A model generated the notes under the pieces. It made no database searches and was not told the origin of the DNA. It worked only from the letters and a program-made list of their open reading frames with translations. Positions 24,701-39,200 of a stretch of 64,000 nt of DNA are shown in pieces. Location of the stretch: contig NC_077228.1 of the NCBI RefSeq assembly GCF_027887165.1, positions 183,005,309 to 183,069,308 of the forward strand, in the 5' to 3' direction. The position numbers were made by a program, and so were the translations under genes. Every line of letters starts with the position of its first letter. Within the stretch, counting starts at the first letter, position 1. Origin of the DNA: Monodelphis domestica. Taxonomy: Eukaryota; Chordata; Mammalia; Didelphimorphia; Didelphidae.

Positions 24701-27700
24701 GATAGAAACTTGTTGCTGGAAACTAAAAAGCTTGACTTTTAAAATATGCTACTGTGTTGCCTTCTGCCATGTCTAGATTCTTCCACTGCTGACTGAGTCC
24801 TGGCAAGGTGGACCAACCTAGCTCTAAGGAAGCAAACGGGGCACTTGCCTGGGCTAATACACCATACCTAAGTAGAGCAGTAGGATGTGGCAATAAATTT
24901 GCATTCTGACAAACCAGAACTTGTGTAGGAATTAACTAAAATGGGAGCATCCTGTCTACTTCCCTTCACAAAATGTCTGTAGCAGAATTCTTTTTTCAAG
25001 AAGAAACCTATTGGGCAGTATTTCTTAAGATGAGAGTCATTTCAAATGAATAAACATTTATTAAATATCTACTACGTGCAACAGTAACATATTTGACACT
25101 GGGCACACAAAGACAAAAATTAAAAATATGACCTGCCTTCAAGAAGCTTCCCTTCTACTGGAAGGGAGAAATATATGATGTAAACAGAGAAGTAGATCCA
25201 AGATAATAATCTGAGGAGGGAGAGAACACTTAACAATGATCCAAGTGAATTTGAAAAAAAATTTTAAGTCAAAATATTGATTATCCATGAGAGGCAGCAT
25301 GGCAAAGAGAACAGAGAATTGGCCTTTAGTCAGAAAGCCTGGTTCCAATCTTGCCTCTAAGGCAATACTATGTAAGATCATAAAGGTATTATTTCACCTC
25401 TACATACCCCAAGTCACAATAAAACTACAAGTTACAGTCCAGTGACTGATCCATATCAGTAGAAGGAGTTTCTCTACCAAGGATTCCCCAGACTAATAAA
25501 ATCACACGTCTGGACTCATCCCTCCCCCAAACCCTCCAATCGATATTCTCATGATAATGGATAAGAGAGAATCCTAAACAGCAAAGAACCAAGGATTCAA
25601 AATAGAGTGTTTAACTTTACAGTTAGATCCCAATTAGTGAGAATAGTGAAATATTATGAAGTCACATTATTTAAATTTGCACTGCACATCTTCATTAGGC
25701 TGAAACCAATGGCCCTATTTTACATAATTATAATTTTAAATAGTACAAATTCCAATACATATGACTACCTCAGGCAATTTCTTTTTATACTTATTAGAAT
25801 TTGGCTGTATTAACAATATTTATGAACAGAAAGGAGGAGGGAAAAGAATAGGATTTATTACTTTTGGCACACAGCTCATGCTAAGTAATATTACAAAGGC
25901 ACCACAATAAAGTTCTCTAACTTAAGCATAGTTTGTGGCTTATATTGTGTTTTATACACATACACAGACATATACACATATAGACAAAAAGGCATATATG
26001 TATATATGTACACATACCTCTATAGATACACATATGTATGTGCCTCTGTATATATGTATGTGCTTGTGTACATATACTATGTATATGAGCTCACTTATGT
26101 ATTCACTCTTTTATAAGAGGGAAGACAACTGAGAATATGGCAGAAATATCTCCTAAAGCAAATGAGGTAAACTTTATAACAAGGATTAACTGAAAAACTC
26201 CATAAAACACTGAAATTAAAGCAGTTAAACAATGAATCTGTACTTAAAATCACAACCTCTTGAAATACACCAATATCCTTTAATCTACATTAATCTAATT
26301 AATACTACACACTAATCAAACTAAACACTCATGATTTTTTTTAAGTTAAGTAACTTAGAATTAACTAGACAAAGGATGCTGGGGAAGATCATTAGCCTGG
26401 GATTCAAAGTACATAATTCAACAAAACTTCTGGCTCCGCCAAAATGACTCAGAACCCAGACAGAAGCTTGAAGTGACATACATAACCTGACCTGATTTGC
26501 CGAAGTATTTCAGTTTTCACTCTTTTATATCCACCGTAGTCCACATAACGAATCTCAACTTCATCACTCTCTTTGTAGTAAGCAACAACTTGGGCCCGCC
26601 ACCAGGCTCCATCCAACCCAGGGGCAGCACAGATTACTGCTACTGTAGAGCAAATGAGCAGAATGAATAAAGGGAATATATCAATCAATATTCAATCAAT
26701 AGGCAGAAAAGGCTATTTTCAAAGGAAGAAATCCAAGCTATTGAAAAGACCTTAAAATGCAAATTAAAGCAAATTAGGGTCTACCTCACACCCATCAAAA
26801 TGGCAGAATGACAGAAGAGGAGAATAACAAAATGTTGAGAGTGGCTTCTGGAAAATACACATACTACTAATGGACCACTGGTGGAGCTGTGAATTGGTCC
26901 AGTCATTCTGGAAAGCAATTTGGGACAGTGCCTGGAAAGTTACCAAACTATGGCCTTTGACCCAGTTACAGTTAGGTTCAGATCCTAAAGAGATCAAAAG
27001 AGGAGGAAAGGGATCCATAAGTACAAAATTATTTATAGCAATTCTTCTTAGTACAGAAAACCTGGAAACTAAGAGGGTGGTCACCTATTGTGGACAAATG
27101 ATGATATATTAATATAACAGCATTATTATATCAGAAGAAATGATGAAAGGGATTTTTTCATAAGAAACTGGGAAGACCTCTCTGAAATGTGTGAAGTGAG
27201 TGACATAAGTGAAGTGAAAAGAAATAAGAGAACAATTATACAATCATATTAACATTAAAAAGAAAAACCATTTTGAAAGACTATAACTGATTAATGCAAA
27301 TTGCAAGGATCAAAGATGAAGTATCACCTATGCCCTCTTTCTAGCCATGGAGGTGACTGGGCATTAAATGTGACACTTTAGGACTTAACATAGAAATTTG
27401 GTTTTTTGGGCTCTGTACTTGCCATACAAAGATGGGTTCCTCCCCTCCCCCCCCAGTTGTTGAATGGGGAGGGAGTGGGAAGAAGAGAAAAATATAAATT
27501 TGCTAACTGGAAAAACAAGACATAAATTTTTTTTTAAAAGACTGCAGGGAAACACTGCTAGACTTCCTGAAAGAGGCCTGAATTAAGGGATAGCACTAAG
27601 TAGTCTGTCTATAGCTGATTAGCCTCACTAGAAGGTAGTTGTAACAACACTGAAATAGCTTACAGTGTACTGATAAGTCACCTCCTGCTATACCGGGTCC

Positions 27701-30204
27701 TTCTCCCCAAGGGTTACCAGCAGCGCCCAATATCAACCAATATCCCCTTTGGCATTCCTTGCCAGGTTTTCAATACTACATGACAGTTAGTGTTATCTCT
27801 CCCTAGGGCTATACAGCAGACAAGCCAAATATCCCTAAGAAAAAGTCAGGCTGATACAAGTTCTAAACCCAGCAGTCCTGACCTGATTTCCAAACCTGGC
27901 ATTCTGCTTGATCATGATATCTCCCAACAAGTCCTAGACTAACTACCCTCCCACCTCTGAGCAACCTTTGACCTAGTAAGGAAACAGGAAGGTCTTCCCC
28001 AAAGAAGATTACGGCCACTACCCAAGTCATTAGCTACCAGAGGTTGCCACTCTGGGAGTCTAGAGTCTGGAGAAGACTTCAGAAAGAACGCTTAAACAAT
28101 TACTTGACCTCAACTCATGTCAAAGCAGAGCTGAAGTGCCCATCATTCTACCTAGAAATCCTCTCCTATTATAGGCATTCAGGGCAGAATACATGAATGA
28201 CCTTCTAATTGATCAGCACAGGGACTCCCAATGTGGGAAGTCCCTCCACTGATGCAAATTAATAACCTTTTATGACTTAGCAGAAAAGTTTCAGATAGAG
28301 ACCTGAGACACACAAAGGGCCAGGGTGGCACAGATCTAGCAAGGGTCAGATGTGGGCCATAAACCCAGGGTCATGCTAACTAAATCCAGCTCTCTATCCA
28401 CTATGCCTGGCTGTCTCTACAGACTAGCTCAGTTATCAATTCTACCACCAATAAGAATTCCTCTCTTAACTACACATAGAGAATATTTCCCTTTTTCTCA
28501 TCGTCCCCTTCCTTTTTGGGTCTCAGCCGCCTAATTCCTCACCATCTGAGAACATCCTCAGCAAATACTTGCCTTCTACTGGTGTAGGTAAGGTAGGGAT
28601 CCCTGGCTGAGAGTAGCAAAGGTACATCTGCTGGTCCAAACTGCGGAGCGCATGGAAAGTGGGGTGCGTATGCTGCTGCACAAACATGTGGCCGGCATTC
28701 ACCTGATTGACCACAATCACTTCCACAGTGACACCATCGGGGAGCATGAGCTGCCAAGAAAAGGAGAAAAGTAGTAATAGAATAGAGAGCTCAAGTGTTC
28801 CAGACCTCTAGCATTTAGTCATTGAGACGCAGTCAGACTGGAGGGTCAACAACCCATTTCTAATGGACATTGAGTTTTCAAGTTAGTTTGTCCCAAATCC
28901 AAGTTGTTTGGTTTTTTTAAAGATAGAATATTTTCCCCTAATTAACATAGAAACACTTTTTAACATTTTCTTTTCTCACATTTTGAGTTCTCCCACCCTG
29001 TGGAAAACAGTTTGATATAGGCTATACATTTTCTATCATGTAATACTTTCCACACTTCCATATTCATCATGTTATAAAAACACATCACTAAGAAAAAAAA
29101 TTCCTCAAGAAAATGAAGTGAAAAATGATATGCTTTGATCTGCATTGAGACTCCATCAGTTCTTTCTCTGGCAGTCAGGACTAAGTTTTTATAAGTCATT
29201 TCAATGGTTTAGGTACCATAAGCATAAAGGAAATGGATTCAATTTCACTTATAAAGGGTCCACACTTCTCCAATCCTTCAAAAAAAAAAAAGGAATTAAT
29301 GCCTTTTCCCCCTAGAGATAATATTTTTGTTAAACAGTTCTAATCAAGAAAGCAGAGCTAACACTCCAACCTTGCCACAGTAGTAAGACCTCCCACAGTA
29401 GACCGGCTGACAAACCAAGATGCTCTTTTCTCCAGACATCCTCATTACTGCACAACAAGTTCATTGCTGCCTTTCCCCAAGATGGGGAAAGAGATGTTTC
29501 AAGATCTCCAATCTGGCCTTGGAGAAAATGTCAAGGGACTAGGACCTGGGGGGTCCCCAAAAGCATACACAGTACAAAAACCCAGCACTTTAACTGACAA
29601 GAGTATAAAATCAGGAATCCAGAAGGAACTAGAACAGAATGAGAATCAACCCTATGCAGGAAGTTGCAAATGTCTTAGTGCAATTTTAAGCAGTTAAATC
29701 TTTAATTTGGGGGCATCCTATAGATGAGAACTAGGACCCCAGTCTCTATTCTTCTTTAAATTCCTTCTGGGCCCTTTCTCTTATTCCCAAACTTTACCTT
29801 GCTTTGTTTTTGTCCCTCTCTCTCTTTTCTTTACTAAAATCTAGGAGAGGAGAAACTAGGAAGTGGATAACCACTTCCTAAACAACAGTTATTAACAGTA
29901 AATGAAGTACCTTTAGACCCAGCAATAACACTACTGGGTTTGTATCTCAAAGAGATCAGAAATAAGGGAAAAGGACCTACTTGCACAAAAATATTTTCAG
30001 GATAGCTAGGTAGCCAGTGGATTGAAAGCCAGGCCTAGAGGGAGGAGGTCCTAGGTTCAAATCTTGTCTCAGATCAGACCTGTGTGACCCTAGTCAAGTC
30101 AATTAACCCCCACTGCTTAGCCCTTAATACTCTTCTGCCTTGAAACCAATATATAGTACTGATTCTAAGACAGAAGGTAAAGAGTTAAAACATATATATA
30201 TGTG

Positions 30205-30236
<32 letters not shown>

Positions 30237-30246
30237 TATATATATT

Positions 30247-30282
<36 letters not shown>

Positions 30283-33200
30283 CATATTAGTAGCTTTTTT
30301 TGTGATGACAAAGAACTGGAATTAAGGAGATGTCCATCAATGGGGGAAATAGGTAAACAAGCTGGAGTGTATGGTTGTAATGGGTGAAAGGGAATTTTTT
30401 ATTTGACTATTTTTAAGTTAATTGATAAGAAACTTGAAGTACTCCTACTTAACACTTAGTAAGTCACTAAGGAGAGAGTTCACATTTACTTAGTACATTA
30501 ATACTAAAAGACCACAAGCACTGTCCCCACCTCCCCCACCCACCCACCCACCATGCTAGGCAAATTGACTTTGATTGGTTCCTGAGATGTGATAGACCAG
30601 CCCACAGTGAAAGGAAGGAGAAACCAGAGACAGGAAGTGATTTGGAGAACTGCTTATAAAAACAAATCAGGGCATTCTGATTGACTTCTACTGATTTTGG
30701 TGGCTCTTGCTGAGGGAGGACTTCTGCATTGGTGTCTCTGCCTTGGAGGGTCTTCTGTGTTGGAAGGATTCTTCTGACTTGGACTTCTGCATTGAAGATT
30801 GATTCTGTGCTGGTAAGACTCTTGCTGAAGAGACTACCATGACTCCTGGTTGGAGATCAGGACCTGAGAGACCTTTGTTGGAGATGAGCTGGATTTCTTT
30901 GAATCAGCAATTATAGGGTGTTTAGCTAGGCAATATTTTCTATCTCCTTCCTACATTTCCCTCTTTGCTATCTCTAATCTGCTGTATTTAAAGCTACTAA
31001 CATACTCATAATTTAATTTTTAATGTTTATAAAAAGCAACAACAATAATTCTTTTAACTTACAAATTTAGTCAAACCATTTTTAACTCTTACAAATGGAA
31101 TATTATTGTGCCATAAGACATGACCAACAGGATGAGTTAAAAAAAAAACCTGGAAAGATTTATATGAACCAATGCAAACTAAAGTGAGCAGAACCAGATG
31201 AACGGTATATACAGTCACAGAAATACTGTATGATGATCAACTGTGAAGGACTAAACTATTATTAGCAAAACAAAGTCTCAACTCCAAGGGACTCATTATT
31301 TAAAAAAAAAATGCTATCCAAGGCCAAAGAAAGGAACTGTTAAGACTCTGATTGCAGATCAAAGCATGCCATCTTTCACTTTATTTTCTTCATGAGCTTA
31401 TTATATGTTTGATATGTGTCCTCTTTCATGGCATGATGAATAAAGAATTATTCACTGCATTAAAACACTGGTATAACCCATTATAGACCATTTATTGCCT
31501 GGGGGGAGGGGGAGATGGAAGGGTGAAGGAGGGAAGAGAGAATCTGAGTAACAAAATGTAAGAAAACAATTGTAAAAAACTGTTTCTATATGTAGTTAAA
31601 AAAAAAAAGTACAAATAAACCAACAGTAGATGAAGGAATATTGTTTTGGAATTTGACCAATGCTGACAGCAGCCAGACCACCTCCTTATCTCCCAAGAGA
31701 TTTAATTCTAAAAATTTTGCACCTGCAGGCTATATATTTCCGTAGGCTAATAAGGTCCTTTTCCAAGTATTGAGGCCATAATTATCCTCATTCTTTCACA
31801 CCTAGTTATAAAATAGTACAGGACACCAAGTATAAATGGTACCTTCTATATGTCCCACCTCCCCACCCCTTCCTCCTACAAATGTCCTCTCTCTCCCTAA
31901 GAGACTTATTTCTAACTCCACCTTTTCCGGGACCACTGCTGATAGAAGTATAATACTAACTCTCCATGCAGGTACTCTGACCCCTCCCCAAAAATAATTG
32001 TTCAGGGACATCTTCCAATGCTCTGGAAAAATGCCCCCTAGCACCAACAGATGAGAACAGGGAAGACCAATTTATTAACAACAGTACCAAATCAAGATCC
32101 CCATTTAAAAAAGGTATGATACTGTTCTAAAAAGGATGGAGGATCCAAGTCTTATCTGAGATTCTGTACATTCCCAGGTCCTAACAGTGTTCTATATATC
32201 AGATGGAATTATACATCAAAGCATTCTTCCTAATATCAACCAGTTTCTTATGAATAGAAGGTTTTTAATATTCTTTTAACAATTAAATTCCCCTCCATTG
32301 CTCCCTTAACAATGAATCTGAATGAATATTTCTATGAAAAAATATTTTTATTTAGGTTTATGAAATGTTCTCTTTCATTTGTAATATCTCAAAATTCATG
32401 CAAAATATCCTCCAATGGGGGGGGAGGGGGGGTAGGAGGCTGGAGGTGTTAGGAAATTCACAAAGAAACAGCCAGCTTGGTTTAAGCACATGGCTTAAGT
32501 AGCTATAAGAATGGATCTGTGGAATGACCATTAACTGAAATATCTCCTCATTGAAATCAAAACCCATGAAGACAGTTTTCATTGAGCAGCAAGTTTCATC
32601 TGTGGGCCAAAGCCAAATAAATCTCACAAGTCCAAAGTCCTGAAAGCCTATTAACAGTGAGATTAGGCATAGCTGGTCTGTTTGTATGGGAGTATATCAA
32701 AAGTACATTCTGGGAATCTGATTCTAGTATGCCAACAGATAATACTGAGTAGTCCCAAGAGGTAGAGACTAGGCACTCTATAACACATGCCAGATGTGAA
32801 TCAGCCACAGGCTACTCAGGATAGAGAAACTGAGAGAAGAATATCTACTTCTCCTCACACGTGTTAGGGGAAAAAAATGAATGCCTCCTCTTCTTACCAA
32901 AAATGTGTTGCATCCTTATTACTTAGGGGTCAAGTTTAAAAAAGAAAAGGAAAAGAAAAGTAATATATTTTATTGCCTGTATATCCCTAGCTAAAAAGGA
33001 CTAGCCAAAGAAAGTATAATGAAGGGCAGGCTAAGAGGCCTAATGGGCAGAGCCAAGCCTGGAGGCAGGGAGGTAGTGGGTTCAAATTTGGCCTCAAGAC
33101 CCTTCCTACCTGGGTAAACCTGCTCCAACTGCCTAGCCCTTACTGTTCTGCCTTGGAACTGATACTTAGTAAGGATTTTTAAAAAAATAAAATGATAACC

Positions 33201-36200
33201 AAAGACAATGTAGATTATTTATATGGGTGGCAGCTTATGGTCTAGCAACATTTCACAATTCAGGTTTGAGGGTTTTGTTTCATTTTGCTTTTAACACTTG
33301 CTCCCTGGGAAATGAACTCTCCCTGGTAACAAAGAAAAACAGCTAAGCAAGGTCCCATTCATTCTTGGGAAGAGACACCATCAGGCTGTGAGGTCCTCCT
33401 CCATCAAGCTAATACAATTCTTTTTTTTATAAATATTATATTTACACAAACAAAAATAGGGACACCTTCTCTGGGTCACACACAGACACAAAAAAGCTAA
33501 AGTGTTCATTATTTTAAACTACTGTAAGCCCATTTCCTGGACTTCTGTCCCCAGACTCTTTTCCAGTCCCTCCAGTAAGGATCTGAGTGGCTTAGCACTA
33601 CCCATTAAGAAACTAACAGGAAGATGCACACCCTCATCTCCTGCCATTCCCTGATTGTAAACACCTTTCAAAAATGGTGCATGAGTTTAGAATTTGTCTT
33701 GGAATTGAGGCCACACAGCTTGGGGGAAAAGGTAGTTAAAAGGAAAGGAAATGCACGTAATCCCCCCAAAGCTTCCTACCCATTATTTGTAGGGAACTTA
33801 CCCAGGAAGTCATTGGAAGAGAAGGCAGAGTCAGCGAAGGAAGTGGAGGAGCGTAAATATTGGTCAGGTTCAACTCCTTGAACTTCTTACCAATCAAACT
33901 AAGTGCTTTGTCTACATGATGCTGAGATCCTGAATGGAGGGAAAAGGGAAAGGGAAAGAGAGGAAAATATCCATCAAGAAACAAAGGAAAAACTCTTGAC
34001 AGATAAAGAGTAGGAGACTAATTTTTTTCCTATGGTTTAGTGTTTGTTAATTCTTGAATATCAAGGATTATTTCTTCTTCAATGAAGTCTTTAAGGAAAA
34101 GGATTCAAGAACTATTTCAAAGGCATTCTTATTAAAAGCAAAAACTAATTCAAAGGCCTTTTTCTTCTCAGAACCAAGTAACTTTTCACATAATGGCCAA
34201 CAATTTTGCTAGTGGTTTGAACTTCTCAGCAGATAGCCATATGGACATTTCAGAAATGCAAGGGAATTTCATATACCATAGAGTTGAGAATTAAATAAAA
34301 ATATCCATGAAAGGAAGGTTCTGGCAAGAAAAGTATTATAAGAACTAAACTAGAAAGAGAAAAATGACTCTAAAGTTTCCTTTTGTTGGAAAAAAATGAA
34401 ACAAATTTATTCAGATTTTGATTCTATGTAAATTCACAGGCAGCATGGCAAAATAATCCTAAATCTTTTCATTAGTAGTAGTGCCATCCCAGACTCTAAT
34501 TTTTAAGACCCTTTTCCCCCCCTAATTTACAGGATGAAAATGATTTTAGGGGAGGTGGAGATGGGGAGAATAACTGTCTTCCTCCAGGGACACCATCTGC
34601 CCTGACCACCTACCTTACAAGGTCCTTCAGGATCTGATGACTTGATTTGCAAGTACTAAGACAAACCATAAAATTATGCTTAGAACACATGCAAAGCCTT
34701 GGTTGCATTTTGGAAGAGAAACCAGGACTTAGAGCAAAAGCATCCTACTGACCTTCTATATGGCAGATCTGAAAATTCTGGGTATAAGGTAGTGTTGAAA
34801 TATAGATCTTGGCACCAGACGTTTGTTTCAGGAAACTCACATATCGTCCCTGTTTGCCAATTAGCCGGCCAACCAAGTGCTTCAAGAAAGGTAGAAGGAT
34901 AGATGGTAAGCTAATTCCACATCAAAACATCTATTTCCCATTGTTTAAGACAAAGTAAAAGCCTATATCTTATTTTATGCTACATAAAGCAGTCCAGAAG
35001 ATAGCTTCAGAGAGGTAAAAGGTCAAGTTTTGAAAAAGTAAAGCGATATTAAGGGGAAAAAAATTCAGAGAAACATTTTCCCCCACTTATTCTCAGTTAT
35101 GTGAGGAGGACTAAAAAAGTAAGTTACCATCATTTGCTCCAACTACACAGGGATCGCACAACCACCCTTCCAAGTTAAATTACTATGGCCATTTGTTTCT
35201 CATAATTAGAAGAAACCAGGAGCTCAAATGGAAAATAAAAATCCAAGAATTCGTTCTCTGATACCCTCAGGCAACTGTCACCAATTCCAAGCAGCCTGAA
35301 GCCTTCAACACATTTGTCTCTGTTTGCAAATCTGGGCACAGAAGTTAGGAATACAACACAAACTCTAATGAAGCAAAACCCCAATCATTCCTGAAAGCGT
35401 ATGACTTAAAACTAAGATTTTGGCCGCCACACCAAACCAATCTCACTTCTCCTAGAGGTCTCTTCAAATTTAGCCTATGTGTTGAGAGGACAGTCCTTAG
35501 AGACAGAAGCCTAAATAAGAGACTCAGACTAAGAAAGAAAATACACAGATAGGAAGATAAAAATTGGGAAATACATCTTTTGGTCCCATTATGCAGTTAT
35601 TAAACTATGTGGGTTCCTACTAGGTGCATATGGTACTATGGGCATTCTGGACAGTCAAAGAATACTGAAAGTGATATTTCATTTAAATGTCACATTAAAT
35701 GTGGCTCCTTCTAATTCAGAGGCTGATTCATAAACCGTTCTCTCTTCTTCCTGCTTGTTTTCAATAGCACTGAAGCTTAGATATAATGACTCCAAGTTGG
35801 ATCACTGTACTTCCCACCTCAAACAAATCAGATTCTCTAAATAAGGGAGATAAGTCACCCTATGAAGGGTTAAAGGAAGAGGTTTTTTAATTACTCAGTC
35901 TTATAAGGGCTTAAAGTCATTACAGTAGCATCATTCTCCTAACACCCAAGTGTTTCTAAGATGGCTTGGGACTCAACTAAATATTCCTCTCCTCTCTACA
36001 AAATACTCAGGAGAAATCAGTTCATCTACCCCTATTTTTCTAGTCAGTCCCTTCTGTTTTTGAAAATAGGCAGCTTTAAGGTTTATTCTTACCTTTGGCA
36101 CCTCTATCTCCCATATTGTGAGCTCAACCTTGTTGCTCTCAGTGCCTGCCTGGGAGCTTGAGTGACTTTCTGTCTTCCTAAGGCCACAGCCACTGTCCAC

Positions 36201-39200
36201 AGAATCCATGCTGTTCACATCTGAACCTGCAAGGGGGAAGAAGTTTGTACATTACACAAAAAGGCACCAAACACATCTAGAGCAAGTAATAACATTTTCC
36301 AAGAAGGTATCAAGCCCCACCCACCTCCCAGCCCCAACACAACTCTTAAGCAGTGAATGCCATTTCAGTCTAGAAGGTCTATAATAAACCTAAGTGTCTA
36401 AGTGGAGATAGGAATGGGGGTGTAGATAGATCTAATTTTAGTCTGCCACCCACAGTTTTACTTGCATTATTATTAGGAGCACATCCAACCCCGGAGGCTC
36501 TAGTTCAGAAATGTTGAAATTAAAGCAAAAAATTCAGATATCTCACTTAGAGGTAGGGCAGGGGTGGGGGAGGGGTTCCCTAGCTGAATTTCAGTTGGTT
36601 TAGTCAGGGCCCATCACAATAAACTCTTAGGGACAGAAGAACCAATTTCTCTCAAGTTATCTAGGTCTCACTTAACCAACCCATTAAATAGGTCTTTGTC
36701 AATGGTTTCACCACCTTTCCCCAACCCAACCACTCTAAGAAGGGGAGATCACCTAACTCTCGGGCACTTAGAGCCTGGGTACAGAGGCTACTTCCATCTT
36801 CTCAGGAAAGCTTTTCCTGAAGGTTCTGGATTCTTGAGTCCCCCCTTCCTGATTAGAGGCCTTTTTCCCTACCAGAAACAAGAAGAAGGAGAGAGGCCAA
36901 TTTTGTTTTTGATTTATATTCTATACGTTCTTCTGAAGTCATGCTTATCCTGTCTAAAATCCCCCTGAAGTAGGTATTAAGCTTTCTAGAAGGGGCCTCA
37001 GAGATCATCTGGTCCAACCTCTCATTTCTGAGAGGACAAAACTCAAGCTAAGAAGCAAAATGATTCACCTGCTCCCATAAGTACTAAATAACAGATGAGG
37101 TAACAGAATTCCAACAGAAGATCCTAACTACAAGTCCTGGGATTATTTTCTACTACAATGATTCTATAATAAGGTCCTACCAACTTGAGCTGCTGAGCAA
37201 GCTAGCTTTAAGGGAAAAGAAAAATCCACTCCCATAAAACCCAGCTTTTACATTGTTTCTAGCTAAAAGGTGACTCAAATCATCACTAGATTTCTTTTTG
37301 TCCTCAAATTTTCCTTGAGTTATGTCCCACATAATTCCAAGGATAAAGAATTTGACAAAGAGACTACCATTTTGTGTCCCTTCCAAAAGAAGGCAGAAAA
37401 TGTCCCTGTTCTTGGAAGTTGCCAGACCAGTAACCTCTCTATCATGTACTCCACACAAATCTAACCTTAAGTGCCCTACTGTAATTTTAAAGAATAGTAT
37501 ACATCTCCATAAAGCCAGGAAGGCAGACTATAGAGGAGAAAATCAGGCTCATCATTCATGTTCAAAAGAACACCTCTAGGAACACTGCACAGATTGAATA
37601 CTGGAATACTGGAGGGGGGAGGGGGGGAGAGTCTCACTCAAATAAATATGGCCCTGCTCTTAGATCTGTTTTCTAGTCTAACACTAAACAATCACTGCCT
37701 CTTCAGCTTTCTTGACTATGAAAAGGCAACAAGTCTCTGACAGAGTCCTCCCCTCCAAGGGAGTAAAAAAGACTCAGAACGGTTCCATTCTGGAACCACC
37801 ATCATTCTAGGCACAAGCCACTCTCTAACTTCAGGCCAGCAATTCAAGCCTTTAAAGAGAGTGTCTCCTACTTTCAGGAAGGAAGGAATTATAATTGTCC
37901 AAAACAAGAATGAACTTCCTTGGAGTTCTAAAGTCTAAAGGCCAAAAAGGAATAATGATCCCTTGGTTAGGGATGTGGCAAACTAGAATATGGTTCAGAT
38001 ACAGGATAGACTATGTAGCTTATGAAATCCCTTCCTATTCAGGATTAAAGAAGAGTTTTACATCTAAAATTAAAATGAACCTATGATACAGTCTTAGGTT
38101 AAAAAGAGTCCAAGGTTTATCTGAAAGAGAAGTTATTTATTGCACATCAATACTGGAGCATGATTGAAGCCATAACCTACACTTCTAGAGCCAAATCATT
38201 TTATGTCATGTAGAGGATACATGTGGGCCTATTAAAATAAGCGTTTTGATCACTGTGTCATTCCATGAAAAGATCTGACACCTTCTAGGAGTTGTCAACC
38301 AAGGATAAGGAACTGCTGATCAAGGAATTAGTCATTCAAACATTCCATGCTTGGGTCCCTTTTTGAGAAGCTGGAGGGGCGACAGACAGTTTTTAATAAT
38401 CACAGGAAGCCTCCTTTGGGACAGAATTACAGTGACCCAATCACAATCTAAAACTAGTTGGGCTGCTACCTAGAAATCCCCACCAGATTTCCACAAATAA
38501 CTTGCTACAGGAACTAGTCCAGAAAACCTCCAAATCTTATGGTTACCAAGAGATGGCTATGGTTTGGACTTCCCTCTCAATAAAGGAAGAAAGGTGAAGC
38601 CACAGAAACAATTTCAAGTAAAGAAAGCATTCAAGAAACTAACCATTTTTTCAATTAAAAAAAGCATTTTTTCTCTATATTTAATTTCCAAAAGAGCAAG
38701 GATTTTCCTTTACAGACCATAAAAATAGGCCTACCATCTGCTTTTGGCTTTCAGTAACAAGTCTTATTTTGAGAGGATGTTCTCCACAGAGGAACATATC
38801 CAACACTATTCGAGTTAAAGTTTCATCCATTTAACCCAACCAAGTCACCTAAGAGCTCTTGATTACACACAACCCAAAGCTAAGGATACAGTATTAGAAA
38901 GTCTCTTGGGTCCTAAGAGTTGGAAGAAGGAATTTTAAAAGGCACAGTTCTCAAAACTCAAGTTGTACATCTTTTTAAAAATAGGACCATAAAAAAAAAC
39001 AGTTTTGTTGAGAAGCAAGGGCAAGATAAAGGACAACCCACTCCACTTTATACTCTATGTGACTTTAAAACATTCCTACCTCCAGACTGATCAGCCTCTG
39101 TCTCTGTGGTCCATCTATCCTCTGTCCCCAAGTCAGAGGACTCCCCTTTCAACACTCCATTGCTATAGGACACAGTCCTTTCCAGCAGCGGAGAGGTAAG

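Larger units (their letters stand above)
30000..31620 (+). mobile_element. Old L1 3'-end fragment, interrupted by SINE-derived microsatellite and LTR
   Basis: L1 3'-end sequence ('acccagcaataacactactgggttt' at about 29917-29942, then 30290-30384 and 31094-31600) is recognisable by its similarity to the end of the long L1 at 17980-18600. A SINE (30000-30190) and a solo LTR split it. It lies within AKAP1 intron 4, antisense to the gene. Confidence 0.7.
28751..33801 (-). other. AKAP1 intron 4, repeat-filled
   Basis: The largest intron between coding exons (5.05 kb). It holds old L1 3'-end pieces (about 28880-29200, 29895-31620), two marsupial SINEs, a TA/CA microsatellite and a solo LTR. Short C-rich and G-rich tracts are at 30528-30550 and 32415-32435. 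No additional exon was recognised. Confidence 0.7.
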
